Assembly: GCA_014384565.1 (NCBI GenBank)
Contig: JACNFO010000024.1
Span: 28,802-92,801, forward strand
Origin: Candidatus Pseudothioglobus aerophilus
Lineage (GTDB): Bacteria; Pseudomonadota; Gammaproteobacteria; PS1; Pseudothioglobaceae
Length of the DNA stretch: 64,000 nucleotides
Direction of reading: 5' to 3'
Position numbers and translations under genes: made by a program
The notes under the pieces: generated by a model
Told to the model about the DNA's origin: nothing
The model's database searches: none
What the model saw: only the letters and a program-made list of their open reading frames with translations
Shown here: positions 18,262 to 27,618 of the stretch, in pieces
Layout: each line of letters begins with the position of its first letter
Numbering within the stretch: position 1 is the first letter of the stretch

Positions 18262-19539
18262 TTAGTCTAGTAATTCAATATGAATAATTTGAACTTCTGC
18301 TTGATTAAAGTCGCTCGCTTCAATCGATTTTTTGATACTCATGACCGTTTTAGTGCTAACTTTATCAGTTGTTATTGCAATATGAGCGTTATTGTTCTCA
18401 TCGGCTTGCTTTTGAATTAGCGCATCTATACTAACATTATGGTCATTAAATATGCCTGTAACTTTAGCAAGAACCCCTTTAATGTCACTCACTAATAGCC
18501 TTAAAAAGAATTCACTATGAATATCATCACTTTTAATTACAGGAAGTTTTTGCTGAGATTTCCAGCCCAAGATATGGTTACTTGTTTGATTATTAATGAT
18601 GTCATTTAGATCAGCAATAACTGCAGAAGCAGTAGCCTCATCACCAGCTCCAGCGCCATAATATAAGCTAGTTCCTAAGGCATCACTTTTAACCATAACT
18701 GCATTCATCACTCCATCGACTTGTGCAATTAATTGCTTATTTGGAACTAAGGTAGGGTGCACTCGAAGCTCGATTCCATCACCAGATCTTTTTGCAATGC
18801 CAAGATGCTTAATTGTATAGCCGAGCTCTGAAGCATGAATGATATCTTCAGTGGTTATATCGCTGATGCCTTTGGTAGAAACTTTATCAAATTGAAGTTC
18901 AGTACCAAATGCAATTGCAGCTAAGATAGATAACTTATGCGCAGCATCAATTCCTTCAATATCAAAAGTTGGGTCTTCTTCTGCGTAACCTAATGCTTGC
19001 GCTTCTTTCAGAACATCATCGAAATCCCTTCCCTTTTCCTTCATATCAGTAAGAATGAAGTTTGCAGTACCGTTAATGATTCCAGCAAGCGATTCAATAT
19101 TATTTGCACTCAGGCCCTGTTCAAGAGATTTTATGATTGGAATTCCTCCAGCCACTGAGGCTTCAAATAAAAGCCTTACTTGTTTTTTATTGGCTAGTTT
19201 AATTAATTCATTGCCATGATTCGCAATCAACGCCTTATTGGCAGTAATGACATGCTTTCCATTATTTATGGCTGTTTCAACCAGCTCTTTTGTAAGTCCA
19301 ATTCCACCAATCAACTCAAGAACTACATCAACATCTGGGTGATTGACAACTTCAAAAGGATCTATAGTTAATTTAATAGTTGAGGTATCGCAGATACGCT
19401 TTTGTTTGACATCTCTAACGCCTGCTAGAACAACTTCTATTTTAACGCCAGTGCGTCTTTCAATAGATTCGCTATTTTTTTGCAATACATTTACAACGCC
19501 ACCACCAACTGTTCCAAGACCTAGGATTCCAACTTTCAT
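18262..19539 (-). CDS. hom: Homoserine dehydrogenase
   Basis: Hom reduces aspartate semialdehyde to homoserine. The protein has the Rossmann motif GILGLGTVGGGV at its start, the catalytic domain with GIINGTANFILT and ATASAVIADL, and a C-terminal ACT domain (about the last 80 residues, from FFLRLLVSDIKGVLAKVTGI) for threonine feedback. The frame extends upstream to 19569, but that ATG sits inside a good extended -10 promoter, and homologues start at MKVGILGLGTVG, so 19539 is chosen (425 residues). thrC follows in the same unit. Confidence 0.94.
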   Translation of the reverse strand: MKVGILGLGTVGGGVVNVLQKNSESIERRTGVKIEVVLAGVRDVKQKRICDTSTIKLTIDPFEVVNHPDVDVVLELIGGIGLTKELVETAINNGKHVITANKALIANHGNELIKLANKKQVRLLFEASVAGGIPIIKSLEQGLSANNIESLAGIINGTANFILTDMKEKGRDFDDVLKEAQALGYAEEDPTFDIEGIDAAHKLSILAAIAFGTELQFDKVSTKGISDITTEDIIHASELGYTIKHLGIAKRSGDGIELRVHPTLVPNKQLIAQVDGVMNAVMVKSDALGTSLYYGAGAGDEATASAVIADLNDIINNQTSNHILGWKSQQKLPVIKSDDIHSEFFLRLLVSDIKGVLAKVTGIFNDHNVSIDALIQKQADENNNAHIAITTDKVSTKTVMSIKKSIEASDFNQAEVQIIHIELLD

Positions 19540-19564
19540 TATTGTATTTTGTAAATTCAAATGC

Positions 19565-19576
19565 GCCATTATACCA
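19565..19576 (-). promoter_or_regulatory. Extended -10 promoter of hom-thrC
   Basis: On the minus strand the sequence reads TGGTATAAT, an extended -10 with a perfect TATAAT at 19568-19573. Transcription would start near 19560, about 20 bases before the chosen hom ATG. This argues against the upstream in-frame ATG at 19569, which overlaps the -10 box. Confidence 0.55.
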
Positions 19577-19663
19577 ACCAGTGAAAAGGCGCACTAGCAA
19601 TCATGTTTAAAAATGTTAGTAGAGTTATTGAGCTTGATTAAAGTAATAGGTTTAAATTTTTTT

Positions 19664-21118
19664 TTACTTAAGTCCGCCCATACAAATGTACTTTAGTTCG
19701 AGAAAGTCATCTATTCCATAGTGCGAGCCTTCTCTGCCTAATCCTGATTCCTTGATTCCACCAAATGGAGCTACTTCATTAGATATGACACCTTCATTAA
19801 CGCCAACCATTCCGTATTCTAAGGCTTCAGATACGCGCCATATTCTATTAATATCGTTTGTATAAAAATAAGAGGCCAATCCAAACTCCGTATCATTAGC
19901 CATATCTATCGCTTCTTTCTCAGTTGAAAATTTGAATACCGGCGCAAGCGGTCCAAAAGTTTCTTCTGTTGCAATTTTCATAGTGCTGTCTGCATTACTA
20001 ATGACTGTTGGCTCAAATGTAGTTCCACCATTTTTATGAGGCTTTCCACCTACAGCAACGAGTGCTCCTCGATCAATAGCATCTGACAAGTGGTCTTTAA
20101 CTTTTTCAAGTGCTTTAAGGCTTATAAGCGGCCCTTGATTAACACCCTCATCCATTCCATTTCCAACATTTAGGGTTTTAACTGCTTTTGCAAGTCTAGT
20201 TACAAACTCATCATAAATTCCCTCTTGAACTAAAAAGCGATTAGTACAAACACAGGTTTGCCCAGTATTACGAAATTTTGAAATCATTGCACCTGAAACT
20301 GCAGAGTCGATATCGGCATCATCAAAGACTATGAACGGAGCATTGCCCCCTAGCTCCATAGATACTTTTTTCATTGTGTCGGCGCAGTTGCGTGTTAGGA
20401 TTTTTCCAACAGCAGTTGAGCCAGTAAATGAAAGTTTTCTAACAATTGGGCTACTGGTTAAGGCTTGTCCAATTTCACTTGAATTAGTTCCAACAACTAC
20501 ATTTATTATGCCTTTGGGTACTCCAGCTTGCTCAGCAAGTTCTGCAATTGCTAGCGCTGATAAAGGAGTTTCGGCAGCGGGCTTGATGACAACTGGACAA
20601 CCCGCAGCAAGTGCAGGAGCACATTTTCTGGTGATCATGGCGATTGGGAAATTCCAAGGCGTAATTGAAGCAACAACACCGATTGGCTGTTTAATAACAA
20701 GTATTCTTCTGTCATTTGCGGGCGTTGGAATTATATCGCCATAGGTTCTTTTTCCCTCTTCTGCAAACCATTCTATAAAGGATGCACCATATCCAACCTC
20801 ACCCCTAGCTTCTGCTAATGGCTTTCCTTGTTCTGCTGTCATTAATATGGCTAAATCTTCTTGATTTGACATAATTAAATCAAACCATTTTTTTAAGATA
20901 ATTGCTCTTTCTTTAGCAGTTCGGCTGCGCCAATCTGGCCACGCGGCATTTGCTGCATCGATGGCCTCATCGGTTTCTTTTTTACCCATGTCTGGTAAAG
21001 TACTAATTACTTCATTTGTATAAGCATTAGTCACATCAAAGCGTGACTCTGTATCATCACCAACCCACTGTCCATTGATGTATCCGTGAGCTTTTAAAAG
21101 GCTAGTATTTTTGAGCAT
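19664..21118 (-). CDS. gabD: NAD(P)-dependent succinate-semialdehyde dehydrogenase (GabD type)
   Basis: The 484-residue aldehyde dehydrogenase has Cys289 in FRNTGQTCVCTNR, a block diagnostic of GabD, Glu256 in MELGGNAPF and the NAD motif FTGSTAVGK (231-239). GabD oxidises succinate semialdehyde to succinate; close relatives also oxidise glutarate semialdehyde. It is the last gene of a unit running puuA-potF-potG-potH-potI-gabD, so it should finish putrescine (and possibly cadaverine) breakdown. It is the only aldehyde dehydrogenase in the island and may also handle an earlier aldehyde step. Confidence 0.9.
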   Translation of the reverse strand: MLKNTSLLKAHGYINGQWVGDDTESRFDVTNAYTNEVISTLPDMGKKETDEAIDAANAAWPDWRSRTAKERAIILKKWFDLIMSNQEDLAILMTAEQGKPLAEARGEVGYGASFIEWFAEEGKRTYGDIIPTPANDRRILVIKQPIGVVASITPWNFPIAMITRKCAPALAAGCPVVIKPAAETPLSALAIAELAEQAGVPKGIINVVVGTNSSEIGQALTSSPIVRKLSFTGSTAVGKILTRNCADTMKKVSMELGGNAPFIVFDDADIDSAVSGAMISKFRNTGQTCVCTNRFLVQEGIYDEFVTRLAKAVKTLNVGNGMDEGVNQGPLISLKALEKVKDHLSDAIDRGALVAVGGKPHKNGGTTFEPTVISNADSTMKIATEETFGPLAPVFKFSTEKEAIDMANDTEFGLASYFYTNDINRIWRVSEALEYGMVGVNEGVISNEVAPFGGIKESGLGREGSHYGIDDFLELKYICMGGLK

Positions 21119-21188
21119 AATTTATCCTTGGATTTATATTGAACTATAAAGGTGCTAATTATAATGTTCAATTGAGCTGAAATGTTCT

Positions 21189-21992
21189 TCACGTATGTTG
21201 CGCTTTTGGAGTTTGTTGTTTCTGTCGTCTTCCAATTAATGAGGCGGTTATTACGCCTAGAGTGACAACTCCTACTAAGATTGTTGAAACTGCATTTATT
21301 TCAGGAGTGACTCCTAGCCTTACCATCGAATATATTTTCATTGGAAGGGTTGTAGAGCCTGGACCAGAAGTAAAGCTCGCAATTACAAGATCATCAAGTG
21401 ACAGAGTGAAAGATAAAAGCCAGCCAGAGATAACTGCTGGGAGGATTATTGGAAGTGTTATTAGGGTAAACGTTCTAAATGGGGTGCACCCTAAGTCAAG
21501 CGCTGCCTCCGTTAGACTATCATCATAGCTTGACATTCTTGACTGCACAACAACTGCAACATAGCACATTGAAAATGTTATATGAGCCAAAGTCACAGTA
21601 AAAATACCTCGATCAATTGCAAGCGCAACAAACATAAGTAAAGTTGATAGCCCAATGATTACTTCTGGCATAACCATTGGCGCATAGATCATCCCTGAAA
21701 AAAGAGTTCTGCCTTTAAAATTACCAAAACGTGTCATTACCAGACCAGCAATAGTTCCTAAAATTGTTGCAATAGTTGAAGAAAAAAAAGCAACCTTTAT
21801 TGTTACCCAGGCGGCATCTTTGATACCCTGGTTTTGCAATAGCTCGCCATACCACTTAGTTGAGAAACCACCCCAAACTGTAACTAATCTTGATTCATTA
21901 AAGCTAAATAAAATTAATAATATTATTGGTATATATAAAAATGAAAAACCAACAATCAGTGAGAAAATATTGAAGCTACCAAACTTTTTCAT
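21189..21992 (-). CDS. potI: Spermidine/putrescine ABC transporter permease PotI
   Basis: The 267-residue inner-membrane protein has six transmembrane helices and the MetI-like docking loop around EAALDLGCTPFRTFTLITLPIILP. It pairs with PotH to form the channel for polyamine uptake. SFTSGPGSTTLPMKIYSMVRLGVTPEINA is a PotI/PotC signature region. Its start overlaps potH by 4 bp. Confidence 0.93.
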   Translation of the reverse strand: MKKFGSFNIFSLIVGFSFLYIPIILLILFSFNESRLVTVWGGFSTKWYGELLQNQGIKDAAWVTIKVAFFSSTIATILGTIAGLVMTRFGNFKGRTLFSGMIYAPMVMPEVIIGLSTLLMFVALAIDRGIFTVTLAHITFSMCYVAVVVQSRMSSYDDSLTEAALDLGCTPFRTFTLITLPIILPAVISGWLLSFTLSLDDLVIASFTSGPGSTTLPMKIYSMVRLGVTPEINAVSTILVGVVTLGVITASLIGRRQKQQTPKAQHT

Positions 21993-22903
21993 GAGATTGC
22001 CTTCTCTTGTGATCTCTGGTAAAGCATTATTGGGACAACGAGAATTGCAAGTAGAAGGATTGCGACTGCTGAGGCCACTGGCCAGTCTCGGTTATAGAAA
22101 AACTCTGTCCAAAGAACCTTTCCAATCATTAGCGTTTCAGAGCCGCCAAGTAAATCTGGGATTACAAACTCACCCATAACTGGTATAAAAACCAAGAAGC
22201 AGCCAGCGATAATTCCAGATAGAGATAGTGGAACAGTTACTGTCCAGAAGGCTTTAAAGGGTCTGCACCCAAGATCAGCCGCAGCTTCTAATAAACTCAT
22301 ATCCATTTTTTCAAGATTTGCATACAGAGGCAGAATCATAAAAGGCAGATAAGAGTATACAATGCCAATATAGACTGCAAGATCAGTGTTCATTATCATG
22401 AGTGGCTGTTCAATAATTCCTATGGACATTAAAGCTAAGTTAAGTAAGCCCTCCGTCTTTAGTATTCCAATCCACGCATAGACTCGTATTAAAAAAGAAG
22501 TCCAAAACGGAAGAATAACCAGCATGAGAAGTATTCCTCGCCATCGGGTGGGCGCTCTTGCGACGCTGTAAGCTATTGAGTAGCCTATTATTAGGGTTAG
22601 TATTGTTGAAATAAAGGCAATTTTTAAACTTGAAAGATAGGCCTTAATATACAAAGAGTCACTAAAAAGAAATAAATAGTTATCAAAGCTTGCTTTAATT
22701 GAAGGTAGCCATGAATCTCCCCAAATTAGAAGCGAGGAATATGGCGGCCTTGCATAAATTGTTTCTGCAAAACTTATTTTTAAAACATAGATAAAAGGCA
22801 GTAAAAAAAGCAAAAGCAGCCAAATATATGGAATTGCAATTACGGCGTTTCTTCCATTAAAGATACTTTTAAAAAAATTTGGATTTGTTTGCATAAGCTT
22901 CAC
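21989..22903 (-). CDS. potH: Spermidine/putrescine ABC transporter permease PotH
   Basis: The 304-residue permease has six transmembrane helices, the first at about 20-40, and the EAA docking loop near EAAADLGCRPFKAFWTVTVPLS. FVIPDLLGGSETLMIGKVLWTEFF is typical of PotH/PotB. It lies 6 bp after potG and overlaps potI by 4 bp, the standard potFGHI order. Confidence 0.93.
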   Translation of the reverse strand: MKLMQTNPNFFKSIFNGRNAVIAIPYIWLLLLFLLPFIYVLKISFAETIYARPPYSSLLIWGDSWLPSIKASFDNYLFLFSDSLYIKAYLSSLKIAFISTILTLIIGYSIAYSVARAPTRWRGILLMLVILPFWTSFLIRVYAWIGILKTEGLLNLALMSIGIIEQPLMIMNTDLAVYIGIVYSYLPFMILPLYANLEKMDMSLLEAAADLGCRPFKAFWTVTVPLSLSGIIAGCFLVFIPVMGEFVIPDLLGGSETLMIGKVLWTEFFYNRDWPVASAVAILLLAILVVPIMLYQRSQEKAIS

Positions 22904-22909
22904 AGGAAG

Positions 22910-24040
22910 CTAAGAAAGAAGGACCACAGCAGAATGCGGCGCCCATTGAAGGTAAACTTCATCATCCCATGTTAAATGGTGCTCTTTAGTTCGTTCACGA
23001 TTTGCACGTATTGCTTTTAAGATTCTTCCATTATCTAGTTTGACATGGTAAGTGGAAAAGCTCCCTCCATAGGCAATATCTTCAATCGTTCCTTTTAATA
23101 TATTGTGATCATGAGATGGCGCTACTTTAGATATTTCAAGTTTTTCTGGCCTTATTGCAAACCACATTTCATCTTCAACTGAGGCGCCAACCTCTTGTGT
23201 TGCAAACACAATTGAATTTGAATCTTCAGAAAACAACTGAGTGCCAACTTCATTTTGTCCTTTGTAGATCCCCTTTAATATATTAACATCACCTATAAAG
23301 TCAGCAACATCCTTGTTAATTGGTGCTTCATAGATTTCTGCGGGTGTTGCAACTTGAACTAAATTTCCAGAATCCATAACGCCGATCCTACTTGAAACAG
23401 TCATCGCCTCTTCCTGGTCATGGGTAACAATAACAAAAGTGACCTCTAGTTTTTCCTGAATATCCATTAATTCAAACTGAGTTTGTTCTCTCAACCTTTT
23501 ATCGAGTGCTCCTAAAGGCTCATCAAGAAGTAGTAATTTTGGACGCTTGGCAAGGCTTCTTGCAAGAGCAACCCTTTGACTTTGACCACCAGAGAGCTGA
23601 TTAGGTTTACGATTAGCAAAGTCAGTAAGCTCAACAAGCTCGAGCATTTCTTCTACTCTTTGATTAATCTCGTTAGCAGGAAGATTGTCTTGCTTTAATC
23701 CAAAGGCAATATTTTTTTCAACAGTCATATGAGGAAAAAGCGCGTAGGACTGGAACATCATGTTAATTGGTCTTAGGTGAGGAGGTATTTCAGATATATC
23801 TTCTCCATCCAAAAGAATCTTGCCATTAGTGATTTTTTCAAAGCCTGCAAGCATTCGAAGGAGCGTTGTTTTTCCGCAACCAGAAGGACCCAGTAAAGAG
23901 AAAAATTCATTTTTATAGATATCTAGAGTTAAATTATCAATTGCTGTAAATTCACCAAACCGCTTGGTGACATTTTGAATTTGAATGTAGGGTTTATGAC
24001 TTGAATCGAGCCAAGGGCTGACTTTAATAGTTTCAGACAT
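22910..24040 (-). CDS. potG: Spermidine/putrescine ABC transporter ATPase PotG
   Basis: The 376-residue ATPase has Walker A GPSGCGKTT (51-59), the signature LSGGQSQR, Walker B LLLDEPLGALD, and a C-terminal TOBE domain (about 290-370) typical of polyamine importers. It powers the PotH/PotI channel. It is separated from potF by 64 bp that contain a strong hairpin, so it is likely translated from less message than potF. Confidence 0.94.
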   Translation of the reverse strand: MSETIKVSPWLDSSHKPYIQIQNVTKRFGEFTAIDNLTLDIYKNEFFSLLGPSGCGKTTLLRMLAGFEKITNGKILLDGEDISEIPPHLRPINMMFQSYALFPHMTVEKNIAFGLKQDNLPANEINQRVEEMLELVELTDFANRKPNQLSGGQSQRVALARSLAKRPKLLLLDEPLGALDKRLREQTQFELMDIQEKLEVTFVIVTHDQEEAMTVSSRIGVMDSGNLVQVATPAEIYEAPINKDVADFIGDVNILKGIYKGQNEVGTQLFSEDSNSIVFATQEVGASVEDEMWFAIRPEKLEISKVAPSHDHNILKGTIEDIAYGGSFSTYHVKLDNGRILKAIRANRERTKEHHLTWDDEVYLQWAPHSAVVLLS

Positions 24041-24061
24041 AGAATTATGATTATTAAAAAC

Positions 24062-24088
24062 CCTCCATGATGCAAAGCATCATGGAGG
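24062..24088 (-). terminator. Intra-operon hairpin between potF and potG (partial terminator or RNA stabiliser)
   Basis: CCTCCATGATGC-AAA-GCATCATGGAGG is a perfect 12-bp inverted repeat with a 3-base loop. On the minus strand it is followed by GTTTTTAA, a short U-rich tract. In binding-protein operons such structures lower expression of downstream genes or protect the binding-protein message from 3' decay. Since potG to gabD lie downstream with no other clear promoter, full termination is unlikely. Confidence 0.7.
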
Positions 24089-24104
24089 TAATAGTAGTTT
24101 AAAG

Positions 24105-25196
24105 CTACTGACCTGTTGTAACTTTAGTCCAGGTACGTGTTACCACTCTTTGAGATTTGGAATCGTATGTTGGGCTAATGTATAAACCTTCCATAACCTC
24201 AGGTGTTGGGTAAACCGCTGGATCATTTAGAAGATCTTCCTCTAGGAGAGGTTGAGAGGCTAGATTACCATTCGCATACCAAACATAGTTTGTTGCTGTT
24301 GCAATTTGCTCAGGATCCATTATCCAGTTAATATACTTATGTGCATTATCGGCATTAGGAGCGTCATCTGGAATTGCTAATTGATCAAACCACATCAGCG
24401 CGCCTTCATCAGGAATCGAATAAACGATTTCTACGCCATTTTCCGCATCCCAGGCTGCATATTGAGCCATAAACACATCACCCGACCAGCCAACAACTAG
24501 ACATATATCTCCATTGGCAAGAGCATCAATGTACTGAGATGAGTGAAATTTTTGAATGTACGGACGAATCTTGGTCAAGACAGCTTCTGCTTTAGCTATA
24601 ACATCCGAATCAGTGCTTCTTGGGTCCTCACCAAGATAAGCAAGTGCTGCAGGAATTATTTCAGTTGGTGCATTTAGAAGATGAACGCCGCAATCGGCGA
24701 ATTTTGAAACAACATCTGGATCAAAGACCATAGCAAGAGAGGTTGTAGGTGCATTCTCCATCCTTTCATTAATCAAGCCTTCGTTGTAGCCAATACCTGT
24801 TGTTCCCCACATGTAGTTAACAGAGTAGTCATTTAGAGGACCAAATTGTGCTACCTGCTCTTCAATATCGCTCCACATGTTTCCAATATTTGATAATTTT
24901 GATTTATCCAATTTTTGGAAAACACCCGCTTCAATTTGACGCGCTAAGAAACTACTCGAAGGAACGACAACGTCATACCCAGAGCTTCCTGCAAGAAGCT
25001 TAGCTTCTAGGACTTCATTAGAATCGAACACATCATAGACAACCTTAATGCCTGTTGCAGCTGTAAAGTCTGCATTAACCTGCTCATCAATATAATCAGA
25101 CCAGTTTAGAACATTAACTACTTCTTCTGCAATTACAGCTTGAGCAGTAAATGTTAACGCTCCAGCAATAAGTAGATTATTTAATTTATTTTTCAT
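24105..25196 (-). CDS. potF: Putrescine-binding periplasmic protein PotF
   Basis: The 363-residue protein has a signal peptide ending at VIAEEVVNVLNWSDYI (cleavage after residue 23), and the ligand-binding start VLNWSDYIDEQV seen in PotF and SpuD/SpuE. NYMWGTTGIGYN and WGSGDVFMAQY-like segments (here WSGDVFMAQYA) belong to the binding cleft. It delivers putrescine or a related amine to PotGHI. It lies 95 bp after puuA. Confidence 0.93.
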   Translation of the reverse strand: MKNKLNNLLIAGALTFTAQAVIAEEVVNVLNWSDYIDEQVNADFTAATGIKVVYDVFDSNEVLEAKLLAGSSGYDVVVPSSSFLARQIEAGVFQKLDKSKLSNIGNMWSDIEEQVAQFGPLNDYSVNYMWGTTGIGYNEGLINERMENAPTTSLAMVFDPDVVSKFADCGVHLLNAPTEIIPAALAYLGEDPRSTDSDVIAKAEAVLTKIRPYIQKFHSSQYIDALANGDICLVVGWSGDVFMAQYAAWDAENGVEIVYSIPDEGALMWFDQLAIPDDAPNADNAHKYINWIMDPEQIATATNYVWYANGNLASQPLLEEDLLNDPAVYPTPEVMEGLYISPTYDSKSQRVVTRTWTKVTTGQ

Positions 25197-25291
25197 TATT
25201 ACTCTCCTTTTATTTTATTTTTACTAACTGGATTATATTAAAGTTTATTCTTTAATATGCACTTTTTTTGAAATTACAATTCAATCATATA

Positions 25292-26650
25292 TTAAAGATG
25301 CCTTAAATAAGAGTTATATTCGAAGTCAGTAATCGTACTTTCAAATCTTTTTATCTCAGATTCTTTGACACATTGATAGGATTTTTGAAACTTTTCACCA
25401 AAAAATTCTTTAACTACTGAGGATTCACTTGTTTTATGAACAGCTTCTCTCCAGGTTATTCCTAATGCAGCTTCATGCTGCGCATGAGCATTCCCAATAG
25501 TTTCTTTATCAAGTGGATATTTATTTGTAATTCCTGACAAAACACTTGAAAGAATGGACGCGAATACTAAGTAAGGATTCGAGTCTGCACTTGGAAGTCT
25601 AAACTCTAAACGCGTTGCTTTTGAGGATGCCTCAGGCAATCTTACTAGGGCAGTCCTATTTTCATTACCCCAGCTTAATGTTGTTGGAGCGTGATCTGCA
25701 TTATGAACTAAACGTCGATATGAATTTGAGTGTGATGCATAAAAAGAAAGAAAATCAGGGGCATTCTTTAAAAGGCCCGCAATAGAGTTCGCAAAGATAC
25801 CTTGAGGCTGTTTATCTTTATTGACTGAAAAAACATTGTTACCATCTTTATCAATAATGCTAAGGTGCGCGTGCATACCGTTGCCAGCTTGATCTGAAAA
25901 AGGTTTGGCCATAAAGGTGGCATTCATATTAAATTGTCTAGCGCAGTTTTTAATTAAGCGTTTCATTAAAAAGGCCTGATCAGCCATCAAGAGGGCGTCA
26001 TCATGATGTAGTAAATTAATTTCAAATTGTCCAGGTGCACACTCCTTGATGGCAGTCTCAGAAGGAATCCCTAGAGAGTGAGAACTTTTTTCTACTAGGG
26101 CAAAGAAGCTTTCAAAGTCATCCATCTCATTCAAGTTGAGAAGCTGAACATCTTCATATCTTCTGTTAGTGCCTGGAATGATTGGCATTTGTGGATGGCC
26201 ATTTTTTTGCAATTGCTTATCAACAAGATAAAATTCCATTTCAGGAGCAATAACTGGCTTTAAATTAAGCTTTTGAAAACGCTCAAGTACTGAAGATAGG
26301 ATTTGCCTTGGGTCTGCATAAATTGCCTCTCCATCACCGTTTTCCATACTAACAAGGCACTGGGCTGTCTTACGAGTACTCCATGGCGTGACTGCTAGTG
26401 AACTTATAACGGGCCTACATATTGCATCACCGTCACCTGACATTACCAGCCCAGTTCCCTTAGGGTTGTCACCCCAAACATCAAGTACATAGCTCGATAT
26501 AGGCATTTTAAGGCCACCATCAAAAGCTTTAATTAAAGTTTTTGGTGAGGCATATTTGCCTCTTGGGATACCATTAAAGTCAACATAGATAAACTCAACT
26601 TTTTCAAGGTCAGAGTGCAGTTCTAAAAATTTTTTTGCAATATTTTCCAT
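25292..26650 (-). CDS. puuA: Gamma-glutamylputrescine synthetase (glutamine synthetase family, PuuA/SpuI)
   Basis: PuuA joins glutamate to putrescine with ATP, the first step of the Puu pathway. The 452-residue protein has the glutamine synthetase fold: EMEFYLVD near 140-147 and GNGMHAHLSI with the ATP-site histidine, followed by NSYRRLVHNADHAPTTLSWGNENRTALVRLP. It begins the minus-strand arm of the island, ahead of the uptake genes, which fits the polyamine role over nitrogen assimilation. The divergent regulator gene starts 150 bp away. Confidence 0.92.
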   Translation of the reverse strand: MENIAKKFLELHSDLEKVEFIYVDFNGIPRGKYASPKTLIKAFDGGLKMPISSYVLDVWGDNPKGTGLVMSGDGDAICRPVISSLAVTPWSTRKTAQCLVSMENGDGEAIYADPRQILSSVLERFQKLNLKPVIAPEMEFYLVDKQLQKNGHPQMPIIPGTNRRYEDVQLLNLNEMDDFESFFALVEKSSHSLGIPSETAIKECAPGQFEINLLHHDDALLMADQAFLMKRLIKNCARQFNMNATFMAKPFSDQAGNGMHAHLSIIDKDGNNVFSVNKDKQPQGIFANSIAGLLKNAPDFLSFYASHSNSYRRLVHNADHAPTTLSWGNENRTALVRLPEASSKATRLEFRLPSADSNPYLVFASILSSVLSGITNKYPLDKETIGNAHAQHEAALGITWREAVHKTSESSVVKEFFGEKFQKSYQCVKESEIKRFESTITDFEYNSYLRHL

Positions 26651-26746
26651 AACTTTAGTATTAAATTAATTCGATAAATATTATCTTAAAAAAGATTTGG
26701 AAAAATAATCTTTACAAACATATTTAATATTAATTATAAGATAAGT

Positions 26747-26775
26747 GTAACATATTTGTGATCACAAATTATAAA
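26747..26775 (+). promoter_or_regulatory. Operator-containing promoter of the GntR regulator gene, in the puuA-regulator gap
   Basis: The perfect palindrome ATTTGTGATCACAAAT lies at 26754-26769. It fills the 17-bp spacer between a -35-like GTAACA (26747-26752) and a -10-like TATAAA (26770-26775), so a bound repressor would block RNA polymerase. The same core TGTGATCACA occurs before spuC. It differs from a CRP site because the two half-sites abut without a spacer. Confidence 0.6.
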
Positions 26776-26800
26776 TATAAATATAAATGATTAATAAAAT

Positions 26801-27475
26801 ATGAGTAAGGATATATTATCAAAAGTTAAACCAAGGGATTCAAAGCATAATACTAATGAATGGGTTTACAACTCTCTATGCCAGTTAATTCTTACAGGAG
26901 AATTTGTTCCTGGTATTTCTTTTACATTTAGAGGGATTGCTAATTCATTTGGAGTTAGCACAATGCCTGTACGTGAGGCTGCAAAGAGACTTATTTCTGA
27001 AGGCGCTCTTGATATGTCTGAAAAGCGAAGAATTACTGTCTCTCAGATGTCTCAATCTAAGTTTGATGAATTGATGATTGCTAGATTAAATTTAGAGCCT
27101 CAGTTATCTGTCCTTGCTTTAAAACATATTGATTCTAAAAGACTTAAACTACTGATAAATATAGATAAAAATCTTGATTATGCTATCTCAACTGGAAATA
27201 TTGAAGACTACATTAAATACAATTATCAGTTTCATTTTGGTATTTATGAGGCTGGACTATCGCCTGTTCTACTTCCACTAGTAAGAACTTTATGGTTACG
27301 TTTTTCACCTTTTTATAGAATTGTTGCAGGTAGAGCAGGAACTCAAACTCTGAAAGATTTTCATCATTCAGCTATTGATGCAATTATAGCTAAAGATTCT
27401 GTTGCTCTGGAAGTAGCTATCCATAGTGATATATTAGAAGGGATGGAAATGCTCAATGAATCTCTCAATGAGTAA
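26801..27475 (+). CDS. GntR family (FCD subfamily) regulator of the polyamine island
   Basis: The 224-residue protein has an N-terminal winged helix-turn-helix (about 20-80, including FRGIANSFGVSTMPVREAAKRL) and an all-helical FCD ligand-binding domain. FCD regulators bind short palindromes and release them on binding an organic acid or amine. The gene sits in the middle of the island, divergent from puuA and before spuC, and both flanking promoters hold TGTGATCACA. It is thus a good candidate for the local repressor. It is not related to PuuR of E. coli, which has a Cro-type domain. Confidence 0.85.
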   Translation: MSKDILSKVKPRDSKHNTNEWVYNSLCQLILTGEFVPGISFTFRGIANSFGVSTMPVREAAKRLISEGALDMSEKRRITVSQMSQSKFDELMIARLNLEPQLSVLALKHIDSKRLKLLINIDKNLDYAISTGNIEDYIKYNYQFHFGIYEAGLSPVLLPLVRTLWLRFSPFYRIVAGRAGTQTLKDFHHSAIDAIIAKDSVALEVAIHSDILEGMEMLNESLNE

Positions 27476-27554
27476 TCATACTTGATCTTATTGTTTAATT
27501 TTATTTGCACATAATGAGTTAAAAGTTCTTGCGTTTATTCTCATTTATCTATAT

Positions 27555-27571
27555 TATAATCTGTGATCACA
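27555..27571 (+). promoter_or_regulatory. Promoter -10 and operator of spuC
   Basis: A perfect TATAAT (27555-27560) is followed directly by TGTGATCACA (27562-27571), which would cover the transcription start. It is the same palindrome core as in the regulator promoter. No convincing -35 was found. A GAGG ribosome site lies just before the spuC ATG. Confidence 0.6.
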
Positions 27572-27618
27572 ATATTTTTTATTAGCTAATTTATTGACAA
27601 TTTAATTGAGGAATTCTA

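Noticed and set aside
20331..20744. 137-residue plus-strand frame inside gabD
   Set aside because: Antisense shadow of a clear aldehyde dehydrogenase; no ribosome site and no recognisable protein features.
26754..26769. CRP/Fnr binding site
   Set aside because: The half-sites TGTGA and TCACA abut with no 6-bp spacer, so the geometry is wrong for CRP; a GntR operator fits better.
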